Shown piece after piece: positions 1 to 8,553 of a DNA stretch of 64,000 nucleotides. The notes beneath the pieces were generated by a model. The model made no database searches. It was not told the origin of the DNA and saw only the letters and a program-made list of their open reading frames with translations. The position numbers and the translations under genes were made by a program. The stretch's first letter is position 1. Each line of letters starts with the position of its first letter. This stretch comes from Collinsella aerofaciens (GTDB lineage Bacteria; Actinomycetota; Coriobacteriia; Coriobacteriales; Coriobacteriaceae): positions 1 to 64,000 of the forward strand of contig NZ_JAQLFP010000008.1 of NCBI RefSeq assembly GCF_028207065.1. Direction: 5' to 3'.

Positions 1-91
1 ATTTGGAGCAAACACCCCGGCGACTCGGGGCTTCCCCGGCCAGACGACTCGGCCGTTCGGGTCAGGCGGGGCTGAATGGAATAGAGTGAAT

Positions 92-120
92 GGGCGCGCC
101 GTTGGCGCGCCCATTGTTTT
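92..120 (+). terminator. Rho-independent terminator of the first repeat unit
   Basis: Nine-base arms GGGCGCGCC and GGCGCGCCC with a 3-nt loop, followed by ATTGTTTT on the plus strand. Confidence 0.65.
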
Positions 121-220
121 GGAGGGAACTCATTTTGAGCAAGCACCCGCCCTGCCGGGGCTCCCGGGTTCTGCAACGACTCGGCCGTTCGGGTCAGGTG
201 GGCTGGATTGAATTTGGTGA

Positions 221-250
221 ATGAGGGCGCCGATGGCGCCCTCATTCTTT
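221..250 (+). terminator. Rho-independent terminator of the second repeat unit
   Basis: Eleven-base arms ATGAGGGCGCC and GGCGCCCTCAT with a 3-nt loop, then TCTTT. It ends at the stop codon of the convergent AraC-type gene and may also limit that gene's transcript. Confidence 0.65.
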
Positions 251-1295
251 ATATATGTTGGGAACGCCAAGCGGTGGGGGTGGTGCCGGTGTGTTGCTTG
301 AAGGCTTGGGCGAAGGCGGCCTGCTGAGGGTAGCCTAGACGCTCTGCCACCTGCGCTATCGTGAGCGCGCTATCGGCCAAAAGGTCCTGTGCTCGCTCCA
401 TACGGCGTCTGCGAATGTAGACGCCCAGGGACTCGCCGGTTTGGGCTTTAAAGGTGGCGCATAGCTTGGAGCGGCTTGTGTAGAGCCTCTCGGCCACCTC
501 GTTGATACCCACACGCCTGCCTTTGTCGAGCGCGCGCTCAATCATTGCCGCCGCTTCCTCGGCAATGGTTACGCTGGCGCGTGTGTCTGCCGCCTGCCGC
601 GCCTGCTTGTGGGCCGCGCGCGAACAGGCGAGCTCCGCGACCATGGTCTCCACGATGCCTTGCATATAGACGTGTCCGCCTACGGTGCGGGCGCGTTCCT
701 CGTTAATCCTGCGCAACGTGTGGCAGATGGCAGACGCTGCCTCCTCGTGCCATGACTCGGCAAACGCCTCAAAGACCCCCGCGAACTCGGCGGGATAGCG
801 ATGCTCCAGCTCGTCAAAATAACCGGGCAAAAAGAGGACCGAGCGCGAGTGGTAGAGCTGCCCTGCAAACAGCGGGCTTAGCTCCTCACCGCAGCTATCT
901 TGGACAAAGCTGCAGATCGCGCTGTTCGGCCACGGTCCATGCAGCGGCTTGAGGTTCGCAGGCGTTATGCCGGCTTCGGGCATGCACATGAGCGTGGGCG
1001 CGCTGACCTCGCTCACGCACGCGTACGGTTCGGGTGTGTATTCGGCCAGGTACATATCGTGCATCGGGGTAATGTAATGCTCCATAACGATGCAGGCAGG
1101 GGAGAGGGGCATGATCCATGCGCGTCCGTGCGCCCGATCGTTTGCCACCTCACCGGTAAAGACGGCGCCCTTGCCGGAAAGCTGCAGACCAAACTGCTCA
1201 AACTGCGGTGCGTAGAGCTCGGTTATATCGGTTGCTGCCCGCCGCATTTTCAAAAGCGTCCCCTTCATTTGCGAAAACGTCCACGCCTGGCCCAA
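249..1295 (-). CDS. AraC-family transcriptional regulator
   Basis: The 348-residue protein has a C-terminal AraC/XylS DNA-binding domain of about 100 residues with two helix-turn-helix units; the second contains LTIAQVAERLGYPQQAAFAQ and the end is TGTTPTAWR. The N-terminal 230 residues are a sensory region without a recognisable fold. The start taken is TTG at 1295 behind a weak AGGG; ATG at 1268 (MKGTLLKM) is an alternative with no better ribosome site. It is divergent from the ABC exporter pair, with a 72-bp shared promoter gap. AraC proteins next to such exporters commonly control them, so it probably responds to a siderophore, drug or similar substrate; the ligand cannot be inferred. Confidence 0.85.
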   Translation of the reverse strand: MGQAWTFSQMKGTLLKMRRAATDITELYAPQFEQFGLQLSGKGAVFTGEVANDRAHGRAWIMPLSPACIVMEHYITPMHDMYLAEYTPEPYACVSEVSAPTLMCMPEAGITPANLKPLHGPWPNSAICSFVQDSCGEELSPLFAGQLYHSRSVLFLPGYFDELEHRYPAEFAGVFEAFAESWHEEAASAICHTLRRINEERARTVGGHVYMQGIVETMVAELACSRAAHKQARQAADTRASVTIAEEAAAMIERALDKGRRVGINEVAERLYTSRSKLCATFKAQTGESLGVYIRRRRMERAQDLLADSALTIAQVAERLGYPQQAAFAQAFKQHTGTTPTAWRSQHI

Positions 1296-1367
1296 TTGTG
1301 TGCCCTGGCTAACACGCCCATGATAAGTTTCTTACGGTTAACTCTCAAGCCGTTAGAAGGGAATCTC

Positions 1368-3194
1368 ATGGCAAAGGGATCAAAAAAGGAAGGCGGCGGC
1401 ATCGGCGAGCTACTTGCATATGCCGGTGACCGTAAATTCCTAACGTATTTGGGCATGGCCCTCTCGGCGTTCTCGCAGCTGTTGAGCTTTGGCCCGTACG
1501 TGTGCATCTGGCTTGTTGCGCGAGACCTGATTGCCGTGGCGCCCAACTGGAGCGAGGCCGCCGACATCGCGATGTATGGTTGGTGGGCTGTTGGTTTTGC
1601 CCTGGCAAGCATCGTGGTCTATTTCGTGGGACTCATGTGCACGCACCTGTCCGCGTTTCGCTGCGCATCCAATATCCGCAAGGCTACGAGCGAGCATCTG
1701 CTTAAGCTGCCGCTCGGCTACTTTGACACGCACGCCACCGGTGAGCTGCGCCGTATCGTAGACGGCTGTGCCGCCTCCACCGAGACGCTGCTCGCGCACA
1801 TGCTGCCCGATATCGCCGGTGCCACCGCCATGGTCGTGGGCCTGCTTGTGCTGCTATTTGCCCTCGATTGGCGTTTGGGCGCGGCATGCTTAATCTCGGT
1901 CGTCGTTTCGTTTTGCGCCATGGCCACCATGATGAGCGGCAAGGGCGCCGAGTTTATGAAGGCTTACATGGGCGCGCTGGTCAAGATGAACAAGACCGGC
2001 ACCGAATACGTACGCGGCATCCCCGTGGTCAAGGTATTCCAGCAGACGGTCTACTCCTTTAAGGCGTTCCACGATGCGATCGCCGAATACGCCGATATGG
2101 CGCAAAACTATGCGGGTACGTTTTGCCGGGGTCCACAGGTGCTCAACCTTACTGCGCTCAACGGCCTTGTGGCATTTCTTTTGCCTGTGGCGCTGCTGCT
2201 GGCGCCGGGCGAGACGGACTTCGCGCACTTTATGGTCAATTTTACGTTTTACGCGATCTTTTCGGCCGTGGTGCCGACGGCCATGACCAAGCTTATGTTT
2301 GTGGGCGAGGCGTCTCAGATGAGTGCTGATTCGCTGGCTCGCATCCGAAGCGTTATGGATTCCAAGCAGCTCTCCGTGCCCGCTCAACCCAAGCACCCCG
2401 CTGGCAGCGATGTGCGCTTTGAGGATGTAAGCTTTACCTACGAGGGTGCCGAGGCACCTGCCGTCAACCATGTGAGCTTTAGCGTTCCCGCTGGTAGTGC
2501 CCTTGCGCTTGTGGGTCCTTCGGGCGGCGGCAAGTCAACCTGCGCAAGCCTGATTCCTCGTTTTTGGGATGTTTCCTCGGGTCGAGTGCTCGTAGGTGGT
2601 GTGGACGTTCGCGATATGGATCCGCACGAGCTTATGGACCAGGTCGCCTTCGTGTTCCAGACCAACCAGCTGTTCCGGCAAACACTTGCCGATAACGTGC
2701 GCGCTTCCAAGCCTACGGCCACTGACGACGAAGTGCGTGCGGCCCTCTCCGCAGCTCAGTGCGACGACATTGTGGCCAAGCTTCCACAGGGCATCAATAC
2801 CATGCTCGGTGCCGGCGGAGCATATCTTTCGGGCGGCGAGGTGCAGCGCGTGGCACTCGCCCGCGCGATCCTTAAAGACGCACCTATCGTGGTGCTCGAT
2901 GAGGCCACAGCGTTTGCCGACCCCGAGAACGAGGCGCTCATCCAGCGTGCCTTTAGCAAGCTGGCGGCGGGTCGCACAGTCATTATGATCGCGCACCGAC
3001 TCTCGACTGTAGTGGGCGCAGACCAAATCGTGGTGCTCAACCAGGGCAGCGTGCAGGAGTCGGGTACCCATGCCGAGTTACTGTCCCAAAAGGGTCTGTA
3101 TGCCAAGATGTGGGCCGAATACGAACAGGCCGCGAGCTGGAAAATCACTGCAGCGACCGCGGATGCCGCCGTCACGAAGGGAGGCGAGGCCTAA
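1368..3194 (+). CDS. ABC exporter subunit, permease fused to ATPase (first of pair)
   Basis: 608 residues: an N-terminal six-helix ABC-exporter membrane domain (about 20-330) and a C-terminal nucleotide-binding domain. Visible motifs are Walker A GPSGGGKST (from residue 383), signature LSGGE, Walker B IVVLDEATAFAD with its catalytic Glu, and switch IAHR. ATG at 1368 is chosen because AGAAGGGA precedes it; the open frame extends upstream to 900 but only antisense to the AraC gene. The stop is directly followed by the ATG of the second half-transporter, so the two form an operon and almost certainly a heterodimer. The pair resembles YbtP/YbtQ- or IrtA/IrtB-like exporters, but substrate and direction of transport are not shown. 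Confidence 0.9.
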   Translation: MAKGSKKEGGGIGELLAYAGDRKFLTYLGMALSAFSQLLSFGPYVCIWLVARDLIAVAPNWSEAADIAMYGWWAVGFALASIVVYFVGLMCTHLSAFRCASNIRKATSEHLLKLPLGYFDTHATGELRRIVDGCAASTETLLAHMLPDIAGATAMVVGLLVLLFALDWRLGAACLISVVVSFCAMATMMSGKGAEFMKAYMGALVKMNKTGTEYVRGIPVVKVFQQTVYSFKAFHDAIAEYADMAQNYAGTFCRGPQVLNLTALNGLVAFLLPVALLLAPGETDFAHFMVNFTFYAIFSAVVPTAMTKLMFVGEASQMSADSLARIRSVMDSKQLSVPAQPKHPAGSDVRFEDVSFTYEGAEAPAVNHVSFSVPAGSALALVGPSGGGKSTCASLIPRFWDVSSGRVLVGGVDVRDMDPHELMDQVAFVFQTNQLFRQTLADNVRASKPTATDDEVRAALSAAQCDDIVAKLPQGINTMLGAGGAYLSGGEVQRVALARAILKDAPIVVLDEATAFADPENEALIQRAFSKLAAGRTVIMIAHRLSTVVGADQIVVLNQGSVQESGTHAELLSQKGLYAKMWAEYEQAASWKITAATADAAVTKGGEA

Positions 3195-4952
3195 ATGTTC
3201 GCCTCATTCCAAAAGAAGTACTTCCTATCCGATAAAGGCGTCGCCGGCGTAAAACGCGGCATTTTCTGGACCGCGCTCACCAATCTCATTACCATGGCCG
3301 GCATGGGCTTATTGTTCCTGGTCATGGCCGGTTTTGTCGAACATCTCGCCACCGGTGCCGACCTGCCGGATGCCCTGCCGATTGTGGGCGGCCTCCTGGT
3401 CTTTTTCGTGTTGCTCTTTGCCTCTAACTGGCAGCAGTATTACTACACCTACTGCATCTTTTACGAGGAGTGCGGCAAGCAGCGTATGGAGATTGCCGAG
3501 CGCTTGCGCAAGCTGCCGCTGTCGTTTTTTGGCCGTCGTGATCTGGCCGATTTAACCGAGACCATCATGGGCGACGTCCAGGCCATGGAGCACGCCTACA
3601 GCCACGTGCTGGGAGAGCTTTGGGGTGCCATCATCGCAAGCGCCATTGTGTTCGTGGCGTCGCTGTTCTTTTGCTGGCAGCTGGCGATCGCGGCGTTTTG
3701 GAGCGTGCCCGTGGCCTTTGCCGTGCTGTATCTGACACGCGGCCCCATGACCCCGGTGTTCGACCATGTGCGCGCCGAGAAGGTCAAGGTTACCGAGGCG
3801 ATCCAGGAGACGCTCGACTGCGTGCGCGAGATCCGCGCCACCAACCAGGAGGCTCATTATCTTGAGGGGCTCAACGCCGTGATCGATGCCGAGGAGCGCG
3901 AGACCACCAAAGGCGAGCTCGCCAATGGGCTTTTGGTCAACTCCGCCTTTGCCATCCTGCGCCTGGGGATTGCCACCACGTTGGTCACGGGCGCTGCGAT
4001 GGTCGCCTCCGGCCAGGTCGACTTTTTGGTGATGTTTGCCTTCCTGCTTATGGTGAGCCGCATCTATGCGCCCTTTGATCAGGCGCTGATGCTGATGTCC
4101 GAGCTGTTTGCCGCCGAGTCGTCGGCCAAGCGCATGCGTTCCATCATGGAAGAGCCCGTGGCGCGGGGCAGCGAGCAGTTTGAGCCCGTAGGCCACGATG
4201 TGGTGTTCGATCACGTGGCATTTGGCTATGGTGCGGGCGAGGACGGCCGCGCCGGCGAGAAAGTTCTTACCGATGTGAGCTTTACCGCCAAGGAAGGCGA
4301 GGTCACGGCACTGGTCGGTCCTTCGGGCTCCGGTAAGTCCACGGTGAGCCGCCTGGCCGCGCGCTTTTGGGATGCCACCGCGGGCACGGTCACCGTGGGC
4401 GGCGTGGATGTTGCGAGCGTGGATCCCGAGGTGCTGCTGCGCGACTACGCCATTGTGTTCCAAGACGTGCTGCTCTTTGACGACACGGTGATGGGAAACA
4501 TCCGCCTCGGGCGTCGTGGCGCCACCGATGAGCAAGTGCTTGCGGCTGCGCGTGCCGCCAACTGCGGCGAGTTTGTGAGCCGCATGCCGCAGGGCTACAA
4601 CACCATGATCGGCGAGAACGGCTCCAAGCTGTCCGGCGGTGAGCGCCAGCGCATCTCTATCGCCCGTGCGCTGCTCAAAGACGCGCCGATCGTGTTGCTG
4701 GACGAGGCGACGGCGAGTTTGGATGTGGAGAACGAGACCGTGGTGCAGCAGGCGCTTTCCCGCCTGCTCGCAGGCAAGACGGTTATCGTGATCGCCCACC
4801 GTATGCGCACGGTAGAAAATGCCGATAAGATCGTTGTGCTCAAGGATGGTGTGGTAGCCGAGCAGGGTGCTCCGGCGCAACTCAAAGCGGCAGGCGGAGA
4901 ATTCGCCCGCATGGTTGCGCTGCAAAAGGAAGCAGCTACCTGGCAGTTGTAA
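3195..4952 (+). CDS. ABC exporter subunit, permease fused to ATPase (second of pair)
   Basis: 585 residues with the same layout as its upstream partner: six-helix membrane domain, then an ATPase domain with Walker A GPSGSGKST (from residue 375), signature LSGGERQR, Walker B IVLLDEATASLD and switch IAHRM. Its ATG follows the partner's stop with no gap, implying translational coupling. Both ATPase sites look intact, so the dimer need not have one degenerate site. Together with the divergent AraC-type gene it forms a regulator-exporter cassette. Possible substrates include metallophores, peptides or drugs. Confidence 0.9.
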   Translation: MFASFQKKYFLSDKGVAGVKRGIFWTALTNLITMAGMGLLFLVMAGFVEHLATGADLPDALPIVGGLLVFFVLLFASNWQQYYYTYCIFYEECGKQRMEIAERLRKLPLSFFGRRDLADLTETIMGDVQAMEHAYSHVLGELWGAIIASAIVFVASLFFCWQLAIAAFWSVPVAFAVLYLTRGPMTPVFDHVRAEKVKVTEAIQETLDCVREIRATNQEAHYLEGLNAVIDAEERETTKGELANGLLVNSAFAILRLGIATTLVTGAAMVASGQVDFLVMFAFLLMVSRIYAPFDQALMLMSELFAAESSAKRMRSIMEEPVARGSEQFEPVGHDVVFDHVAFGYGAGEDGRAGEKVLTDVSFTAKEGEVTALVGPSGSGKSTVSRLAARFWDATAGTVTVGGVDVASVDPEVLLRDYAIVFQDVLLFDDTVMGNIRLGRRGATDEQVLAAARAANCGEFVSRMPQGYNTMIGENGSKLSGGERQRISIARALLKDAPIVLLDEATASLDVENETVVQQALSRLLAGKTVIVIAHRMRTVENADKIVVLKDGVVAEQGAPAQLKAAGGEFARMVALQKEAATWQL

Positions 4953-4955
4953 GAA

Positions 4956-4980
4956 GGGACAAAGGGACAGTCCCTTTGTC
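4956..4980. repeat. Inverted repeat after the ABC operon
   Basis: A near-perfect palindrome with arms GACAAAGGGAC and GTCCCTTTGTC lies 5 nt after the stop of the second ABC gene. No clear T tract follows, so it may be a REP-like dispersed element, a 3'-end RNA stabiliser or a weak terminator. Confidence 0.4.
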
Positions 4981-5147
4981 ACATTGACAATCGGTTACTC
5001 CGCATCGTTAATTTTCAAAAGGTTAGCCATGGCTGACCTAGATAGTTAGATAAAATTGAGATATTTCAAAAGCGTGCTCGAGCAAATTTATTTACTCGGG
5101 TGCTGAGGCACCGTGCCGCAATTGTTGCGGCAAAAGGGAGAGACATC

Positions 5148-5393
5148 ATGAAGAAGTCCACGTTCAACACCCTGCTTGTCGGCGGCGGTTTTCTGCTCGG
5201 CACGGCCGGCATCAAGCTGCTCACCAGCGCTCCGGTAAAGAACGCTTGCGTGCAGGGTATCGCGTGTGGCATGCGCATCAAGAACGGCTACCAGGACATG
5301 GTCGAGCAGGCCAAGGCCGAGGTCGACGACATGGTTGCCGAGGCTGCCTATCTCACCCAGAGCGAGGCCGCTGCGGACAAGGCAGCCGAATAG
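5148..5393 (+). CDS. Small protein preceding the metal ATPase
   Basis: 81 residues. The N-terminus MKKSTFNTLLVGGGFLLGTAGIK holds one hydrophobic, probably membrane-associated segment; the rest is acidic and amphipathic and ends EAAADKAAE. ATG at 5148 is chosen because GGGAGAGACATC precedes it; the frame stays open to 5100 without a ribosome site. It lies 18 bp upstream of the P1B ATPase gene on the same strand, so it is probably co-transcribed and may be an accessory or regulatory subunit of the pump. A hairpin CCGCAA-TTG-TTGCGG (5115-5129) lies in the leader. I do not place it in a characterised family. Confidence 0.75.
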   Translation: MKKSTFNTLLVGGGFLLGTAGIKLLTSAPVKNACVQGIACGMRIKNGYQDMVEQAKAEVDDMVAEAAYLTQSEAAADKAAE

Positions 5394-5411
5394 CACTCCC
5401 AGGCATAAACA

Positions 5412-7487
5412 ATGAGATTCTCGATTGTTAGCGAGATCCCCGGCAGGACCCGTCTTCAGTTGGCGGGTCCTGTGCCAGAGAGCGATCTCGATGCGCTTCT
5501 TAAACTCAACGGTGACATCGACGGCGTGCGCAAGGTGCGCGTCTATGGCCGTATTGGCCAGTTAGCGCTCGAATATGACGAGCCGTGTCGCGATGCCGTG
5601 CTGGCCGCCGTCGGTGCGCTCGACGCTCAGGCCATTGCCGACGCAAAGACGGGTTACGTGATGCAGCTTGAGCCGCGCAAGCACAAGCTCGTTATGGATC
5701 TTGCCACACTTATCGGTGCCCATTACGCACGTCGCTGGTTCTTGCCGACGCCCCTGCGTGCGGTGTTTGTCGTGGCCGGTTACATGACCTTTTTGCGCGC
5801 CGCCCTCCGTGAGCTCGCGCAGCCGCGCCTGACCGTTCCTGTGCTCGACGCTTCGGCCATCGGTATCTCGTTTGTCAAACGTGATGTCGACACCGCGGGC
5901 CAGACGATGTTCCTGCTCAACGTGGGCGAGCTGCTCGAGGACTACACCCGCGCCATGAGCGAAAACGAGCTCATCAACTCGCTGCTCGATGTGCCCGACA
6001 AGGCGCAAAAGGTTGTCGGCGACACCGAGGTAGGCGTTGCCGCGACCGAGCTTGAGCCCGGCGATCTGGTCGCCGTGCGCACCGGCATGTCCATCTGCAT
6101 CGACGGTGTTGTCGAGCAGGGGAGCGCCATGGTCAACCAGGCGACCCTGACCGGCGAGCCGCTTGCCGTCGAGCGCAGCGTGGGCGACGACGTGTTCGCC
6201 GGCACCGTCGTGGAGGACGGCAGCATCTTGGTGCGTGTGCGCGCCAATACGGCGCAAACCAAACTGCGCTCAATTGTCTCGCTCGTGCAGACGGCCGACT
6301 CGCTCAAGTCCGAGGGCCAGTCGCACATGGAGGACCTTGCCAACAAGATCGTCCCGTGGAACTTCCTGCTCGCGGGCCTGGTTGCGCTTACCACCCGCAG
6401 CCTCATCAAGACCTCGGCGGCGCTGATGGTCGACTACTCGTGTGCACTCAAGCTCACGGGTTCCGTTGCCGTCATGACCGCTATGAGCGATGCTGCCAAG
6501 ATGGGCGTCATGGTCAAGGGCGCGAAGTACTTTGAGTCGTTTGCCAAGGCCGACACCATTGTGTTTGATAAGACTGGCACGCTTACCGAGGCACAGCCGC
6601 GTCTTGCCTGCGTGCTCACCACCGATGGCTGGAGCGAGGACGAGGTCCTGCGCCTTTCCGCTTGCTTGGAGGAGCATTTTCCGCATCCGGTGGCGCGTGC
6701 CGTGGTCAACGCCGCCCGCGAGCGCGGGCTCGAGCACCGCGAGCGCCATGCCGCCGTCGAATACATCGTGGCGCACGGCATCGCTTCGTCCATTGAAGGG
6801 CGTCGCGCCATCATCGGTTCCGCGCACTTTGTATTTGAGGATGAGGGCGCGCAGCTCGAGTCCGACATTAAGGAGCAAATCGAGTCCCAGATGCAGGGCC
6901 TGTCGCCGCTGTATCTGGCGGTCGATGGAAAGGTCGTCGGCGTGCTCGGTATCGAGGACCCGCTCAAGCCCGGGGTCCGCGAGGCAATCGCCGACCTGCA
7001 TGCGCTGGGCGTCAAGCATGTCGTTATGCTCACGGGCGACTCCGAGCGCACGGCCGAGCGCATTGCGCGAGAGGCGGGCGTCGACGAGTTTAAGGCCGAG
7101 CTGCTGCCCGAGGACAAGTACGCGTATGTGGAGCGCATTAAGGGCGAGGGGCGCCACGTTGCCATGGTGGGCGACGGCGTCAACGATTCGCCGGCGCTCG
7201 GTTTGGCCGATGTGGGGTTGGCCATGGGCGGCGGAAGCGACATTGCCAAGGAGGTCGCCGATATCATCCTGACCGATACGGATCTTGCCGCGATCGTGCG
7301 CCTGCGCCGCATGAGTCAGGGTCTCATCGACCGTCTGACGAGCTCCTATTCTAAGGTGATGCTCACCAACTCAGCGCTCTTGGCACTGGGCATTACCGGC
7401 GCGATTACCCCGCAGGCGTCGTCACTGCTGCACAACGGCTCGACGATTGCCTACAGCCTGGGCAACGCAAAGGCGTACCTGCGTTAA
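5412..7487 (+). CDS. P1B-type heavy-metal-transporting ATPase
   Basis: 691 residues with all P-type ATPase signatures: TGE (247-249, dephosphorylation), DKTGT with phosphorylated Asp386, MLTGD and GDGVNDSPAL (hinge and magnesium site). The N-terminal 75 residues look like a heavy-metal-associated ferredoxin fold that lacks the usual CxxC. In the metal-binding membrane helix the usual CPC/SPC is replaced by SCA (Ser343-Cys344-Ala345 in DYSCALKL). The reaction is ATP-driven cation efflux across the cytoplasmic membrane. The altered motif makes metal choice uncertain; manganese, iron or zinc are possible. The downstream gap ends in a strong terminator. Confidence 0.88.
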   Translation: MRFSIVSEIPGRTRLQLAGPVPESDLDALLKLNGDIDGVRKVRVYGRIGQLALEYDEPCRDAVLAAVGALDAQAIADAKTGYVMQLEPRKHKLVMDLATLIGAHYARRWFLPTPLRAVFVVAGYMTFLRAALRELAQPRLTVPVLDASAIGISFVKRDVDTAGQTMFLLNVGELLEDYTRAMSENELINSLLDVPDKAQKVVGDTEVGVAATELEPGDLVAVRTGMSICIDGVVEQGSAMVNQATLTGEPLAVERSVGDDVFAGTVVEDGSILVRVRANTAQTKLRSIVSLVQTADSLKSEGQSHMEDLANKIVPWNFLLAGLVALTTRSLIKTSAALMVDYSCALKLTGSVAVMTAMSDAAKMGVMVKGAKYFESFAKADTIVFDKTGTLTEAQPRLACVLTTDGWSEDEVLRLSACLEEHFPHPVARAVVNAARERGLEHRERHAAVEYIVAHGIASSIEGRRAIIGSAHFVFEDEGAQLESDIKEQIESQMQGLSPLYLAVDGKVVGVLGIEDPLKPGVREAIADLHALGVKHVVMLTGDSERTAERIAREAGVDEFKAELLPEDKYAYVERIKGEGRHVAMVGDGVNDSPALGLADVGLAMGGGSDIAKEVADIILTDTDLAAIVRLRRMSQGLIDRLTSSYSKVMLTNSALLALGITGAITPQASSLLHNGSTIAYSLGNAKAYLR

Positions 7488-7511
7488 CAGACGTGTTCAC
7501 CCACGTTATCT

Positions 7512-7557
7512 GGCCTGCGCCCAGACGGCATCGGTGTCGTCCGGGCGCAGGCCTTTT
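7512..7557 (+). terminator. Terminator of the metal ATPase operon
   Basis: Eleven-base arms GGCCTGCGCCC and GGGCGCAGGCC around a 20-nt loop, followed by TTTT. Confidence 0.8.
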
Positions 7558-7561
7558 GCAT

Positions 7562-7609
7562 TTGACCATGTGCTAGCTTCTTTATATAGTGGTGCTAGCA
7601 GGGCTAGCA
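7562..7609 (+). promoter_or_regulatory. Toxin-antitoxin promoter with GCTAGC operator repeats
   Basis: TTGACC (7562-7567) and TATAGT (7585-7590) are separated by 17 bp, a near-consensus housekeeping promoter. The palindromic hexamer GCTAGC occurs three times (7572-7577, 7594-7599, 7604-7609), flanking the -10 element. This is a likely operator for autoregulation by the antitoxin. Confidence 0.65.
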
Positions 7610-7629
7610 ATTGAAGGGAGCGGGTCAAC

Positions 7630-7983
7630 GTGGGTGCTGTTAGTGGCATGGCGCAGGTGAACGTTCGCGTAGATCGCTCGGTTAAAGAGCGCGCCGAGGA
7701 AGCGCTGCAGCTTTCGGGCAGGTCACTGCCCGAGCTCATCAAAAATGTCGTGGCCAAGGTCGCGCAGGGTGGTGGACAGTGTGAGGAAGTGCTTGCGGCC
7801 GTCGACGACCGGCGGCAGACCGTCGCGCCCGATACTCCGTTCGCCGCATCATGGGCGGCGGCAGATCAGCTTTACGCGGACCTGGGCATCGCTACGTCGC
7901 CCGTATCCGACGATCGCGGTTGGGAAACAATCTATTCCGAAGCCATGGACGAGCACTATCGCCAAAAGGGGATGATCCTGTGA
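7630..7983 (+). CDS. RelB/DinJ-like antitoxin
   Basis: 117 residues. The N-terminal part (AQVNVRVDRSVKERAEEAL, then SLPELIKNVVAKVA) has the ribbon-helix-helix pattern of RelB/DinJ antitoxins; the C-terminal part would wrap the toxin. GTG at 7630 is preferred because AAGGGAG lies about 10 nt upstream; ATG at 7648 lacks a ribosome site. The stop overlaps the start of a PIN-domain gene in the sequence GTGA, a typical toxin-antitoxin arrangement. It probably represses its own promoter through the GCTAGC repeats. A RelB-like antitoxin paired with a PIN toxin is a mixed pairing. Confidence 0.75.
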   Translation: MGAVSGMAQVNVRVDRSVKERAEEALQLSGRSLPELIKNVVAKVAQGGGQCEEVLAAVDDRRQTVAPDTPFAASWAAADQLYADLGIATSPVSDDRGWETIYSEAMDEHYRQKGMIL

Positions 7984-8495
7984 GCGGGGCTCCCCTCAAA
8001 ATAATGGTGGATGCCAACGTATGGGTTGATTCGTTTTGCGCCGACCATGCCGAGTCGCTTGCCGCACGCGCGTTTATTGGGCAGGCGACGGAGGCGGGGG
8101 CATTGCTGTTCTTTCCGGTGCATATCGCCAAGGACGTACTGTATGTTGTACAGCACGAACTGAAGCGCAGCGTTCTTGCCAGCGGGGGAGCGCTCGGCGA
8201 GGCTTCTGCCCGCGCGATTGGCGATGCGGCGCTGGCGTTTGTTCGGAACATGACCGAAAACGCCACGGCCGTGGGTGCAGATGCGTCGGACCTTTGGCTG
8301 GCCGACAAATACTTAGCGCTCCATCGCGATTACGAAGACAACTTGGTGCTCGCCGCGTGCAAGCGCGCGCAGGTCGATTACTTGGTGACTAACGATCGCA
8401 AGCTGCTCGAACATGCCGATCTTGCAGCAAAGACCCCGCGCCAAATGATGCCGATTCTGGCTTTGGCCGAACGCGGCCGCGCGGCTATCGGTTGA
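7980..8495 (+). CDS. PIN-domain toxin (putative ribonuclease)
   Basis: 171 residues with a PIN-domain layout: MVDANVWVDSF near the N-terminus supplies the first acidic residue, SDLWLADKY and DYEDNLVLAA supply central acids, and VDYLVTNDRKLLEH the final one. PIN toxins cleave RNA using a magnesium-binding acidic cluster. GTG at 7980 overlaps the antitoxin stop by 4 nt; an internal ATG at 8004 is less likely. A hairpin (8508-8544) follows. The target RNA cannot be read from sequence. Confidence 0.8.
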   Translation: MSGAPLKIMVDANVWVDSFCADHAESLAARAFIGQATEAGALLFFPVHIAKDVLYVVQHELKRSVLASGGALGEASARAIGDAALAFVRNMTENATAVGADASDLWLADKYLALHRDYEDNLVLAACKRAQVDYLVTNDRKLLEHADLAAKTPRQMMPILALAERGRAAIG

Positions 8496-8507
8496 CGCAA
8501 ACTGTTT

Positions 8508-8544
8508 GCGGGCCTCTTGGACGACGATGCGCCAAGGGGCCCGC
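8508..8544. terminator. Hairpin between convergent genes
   Basis: GCGGGCCTCTTGG pairs with CCAAGGGGCCCGC around an 11-nt loop. It lies between the PIN toxin gene and the convergent hypothetical gene. T tracts are weak on both sides, so bidirectional termination is inferred from position. Confidence 0.5.
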
Positions 8545-8553
8545 GTCTGCTAT

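Larger units (their letters stand above)
1..250 (+). repeat. Tandem pair of hairpin-rich RNA-like units
   Basis: Two similar units (about 1-120 and 128-250) each start with a GAGCAARCACCC-like stretch, carry the same 18-nt hairpin (GACTCG, loop GCCGTT, CGGGTC at 46-63 and 178-195), share a GTGAATG stretch and end in a strong GC hairpin followed by a T-rich tail. No open frame of note crosses them. They resemble duplicated small structured RNAs or attenuator-like units on the plus strand, downstream of whatever lies left of the window. I do not recognise a named RNA family. Confidence 0.5.

Noticed and set aside
900-1367. N-terminal extension of the first ABC protein
   Set aside because: The frame is open but entirely antisense to the AraC gene, with no ribosome site; ATG at 1368 has one and starts a normal-length exporter.
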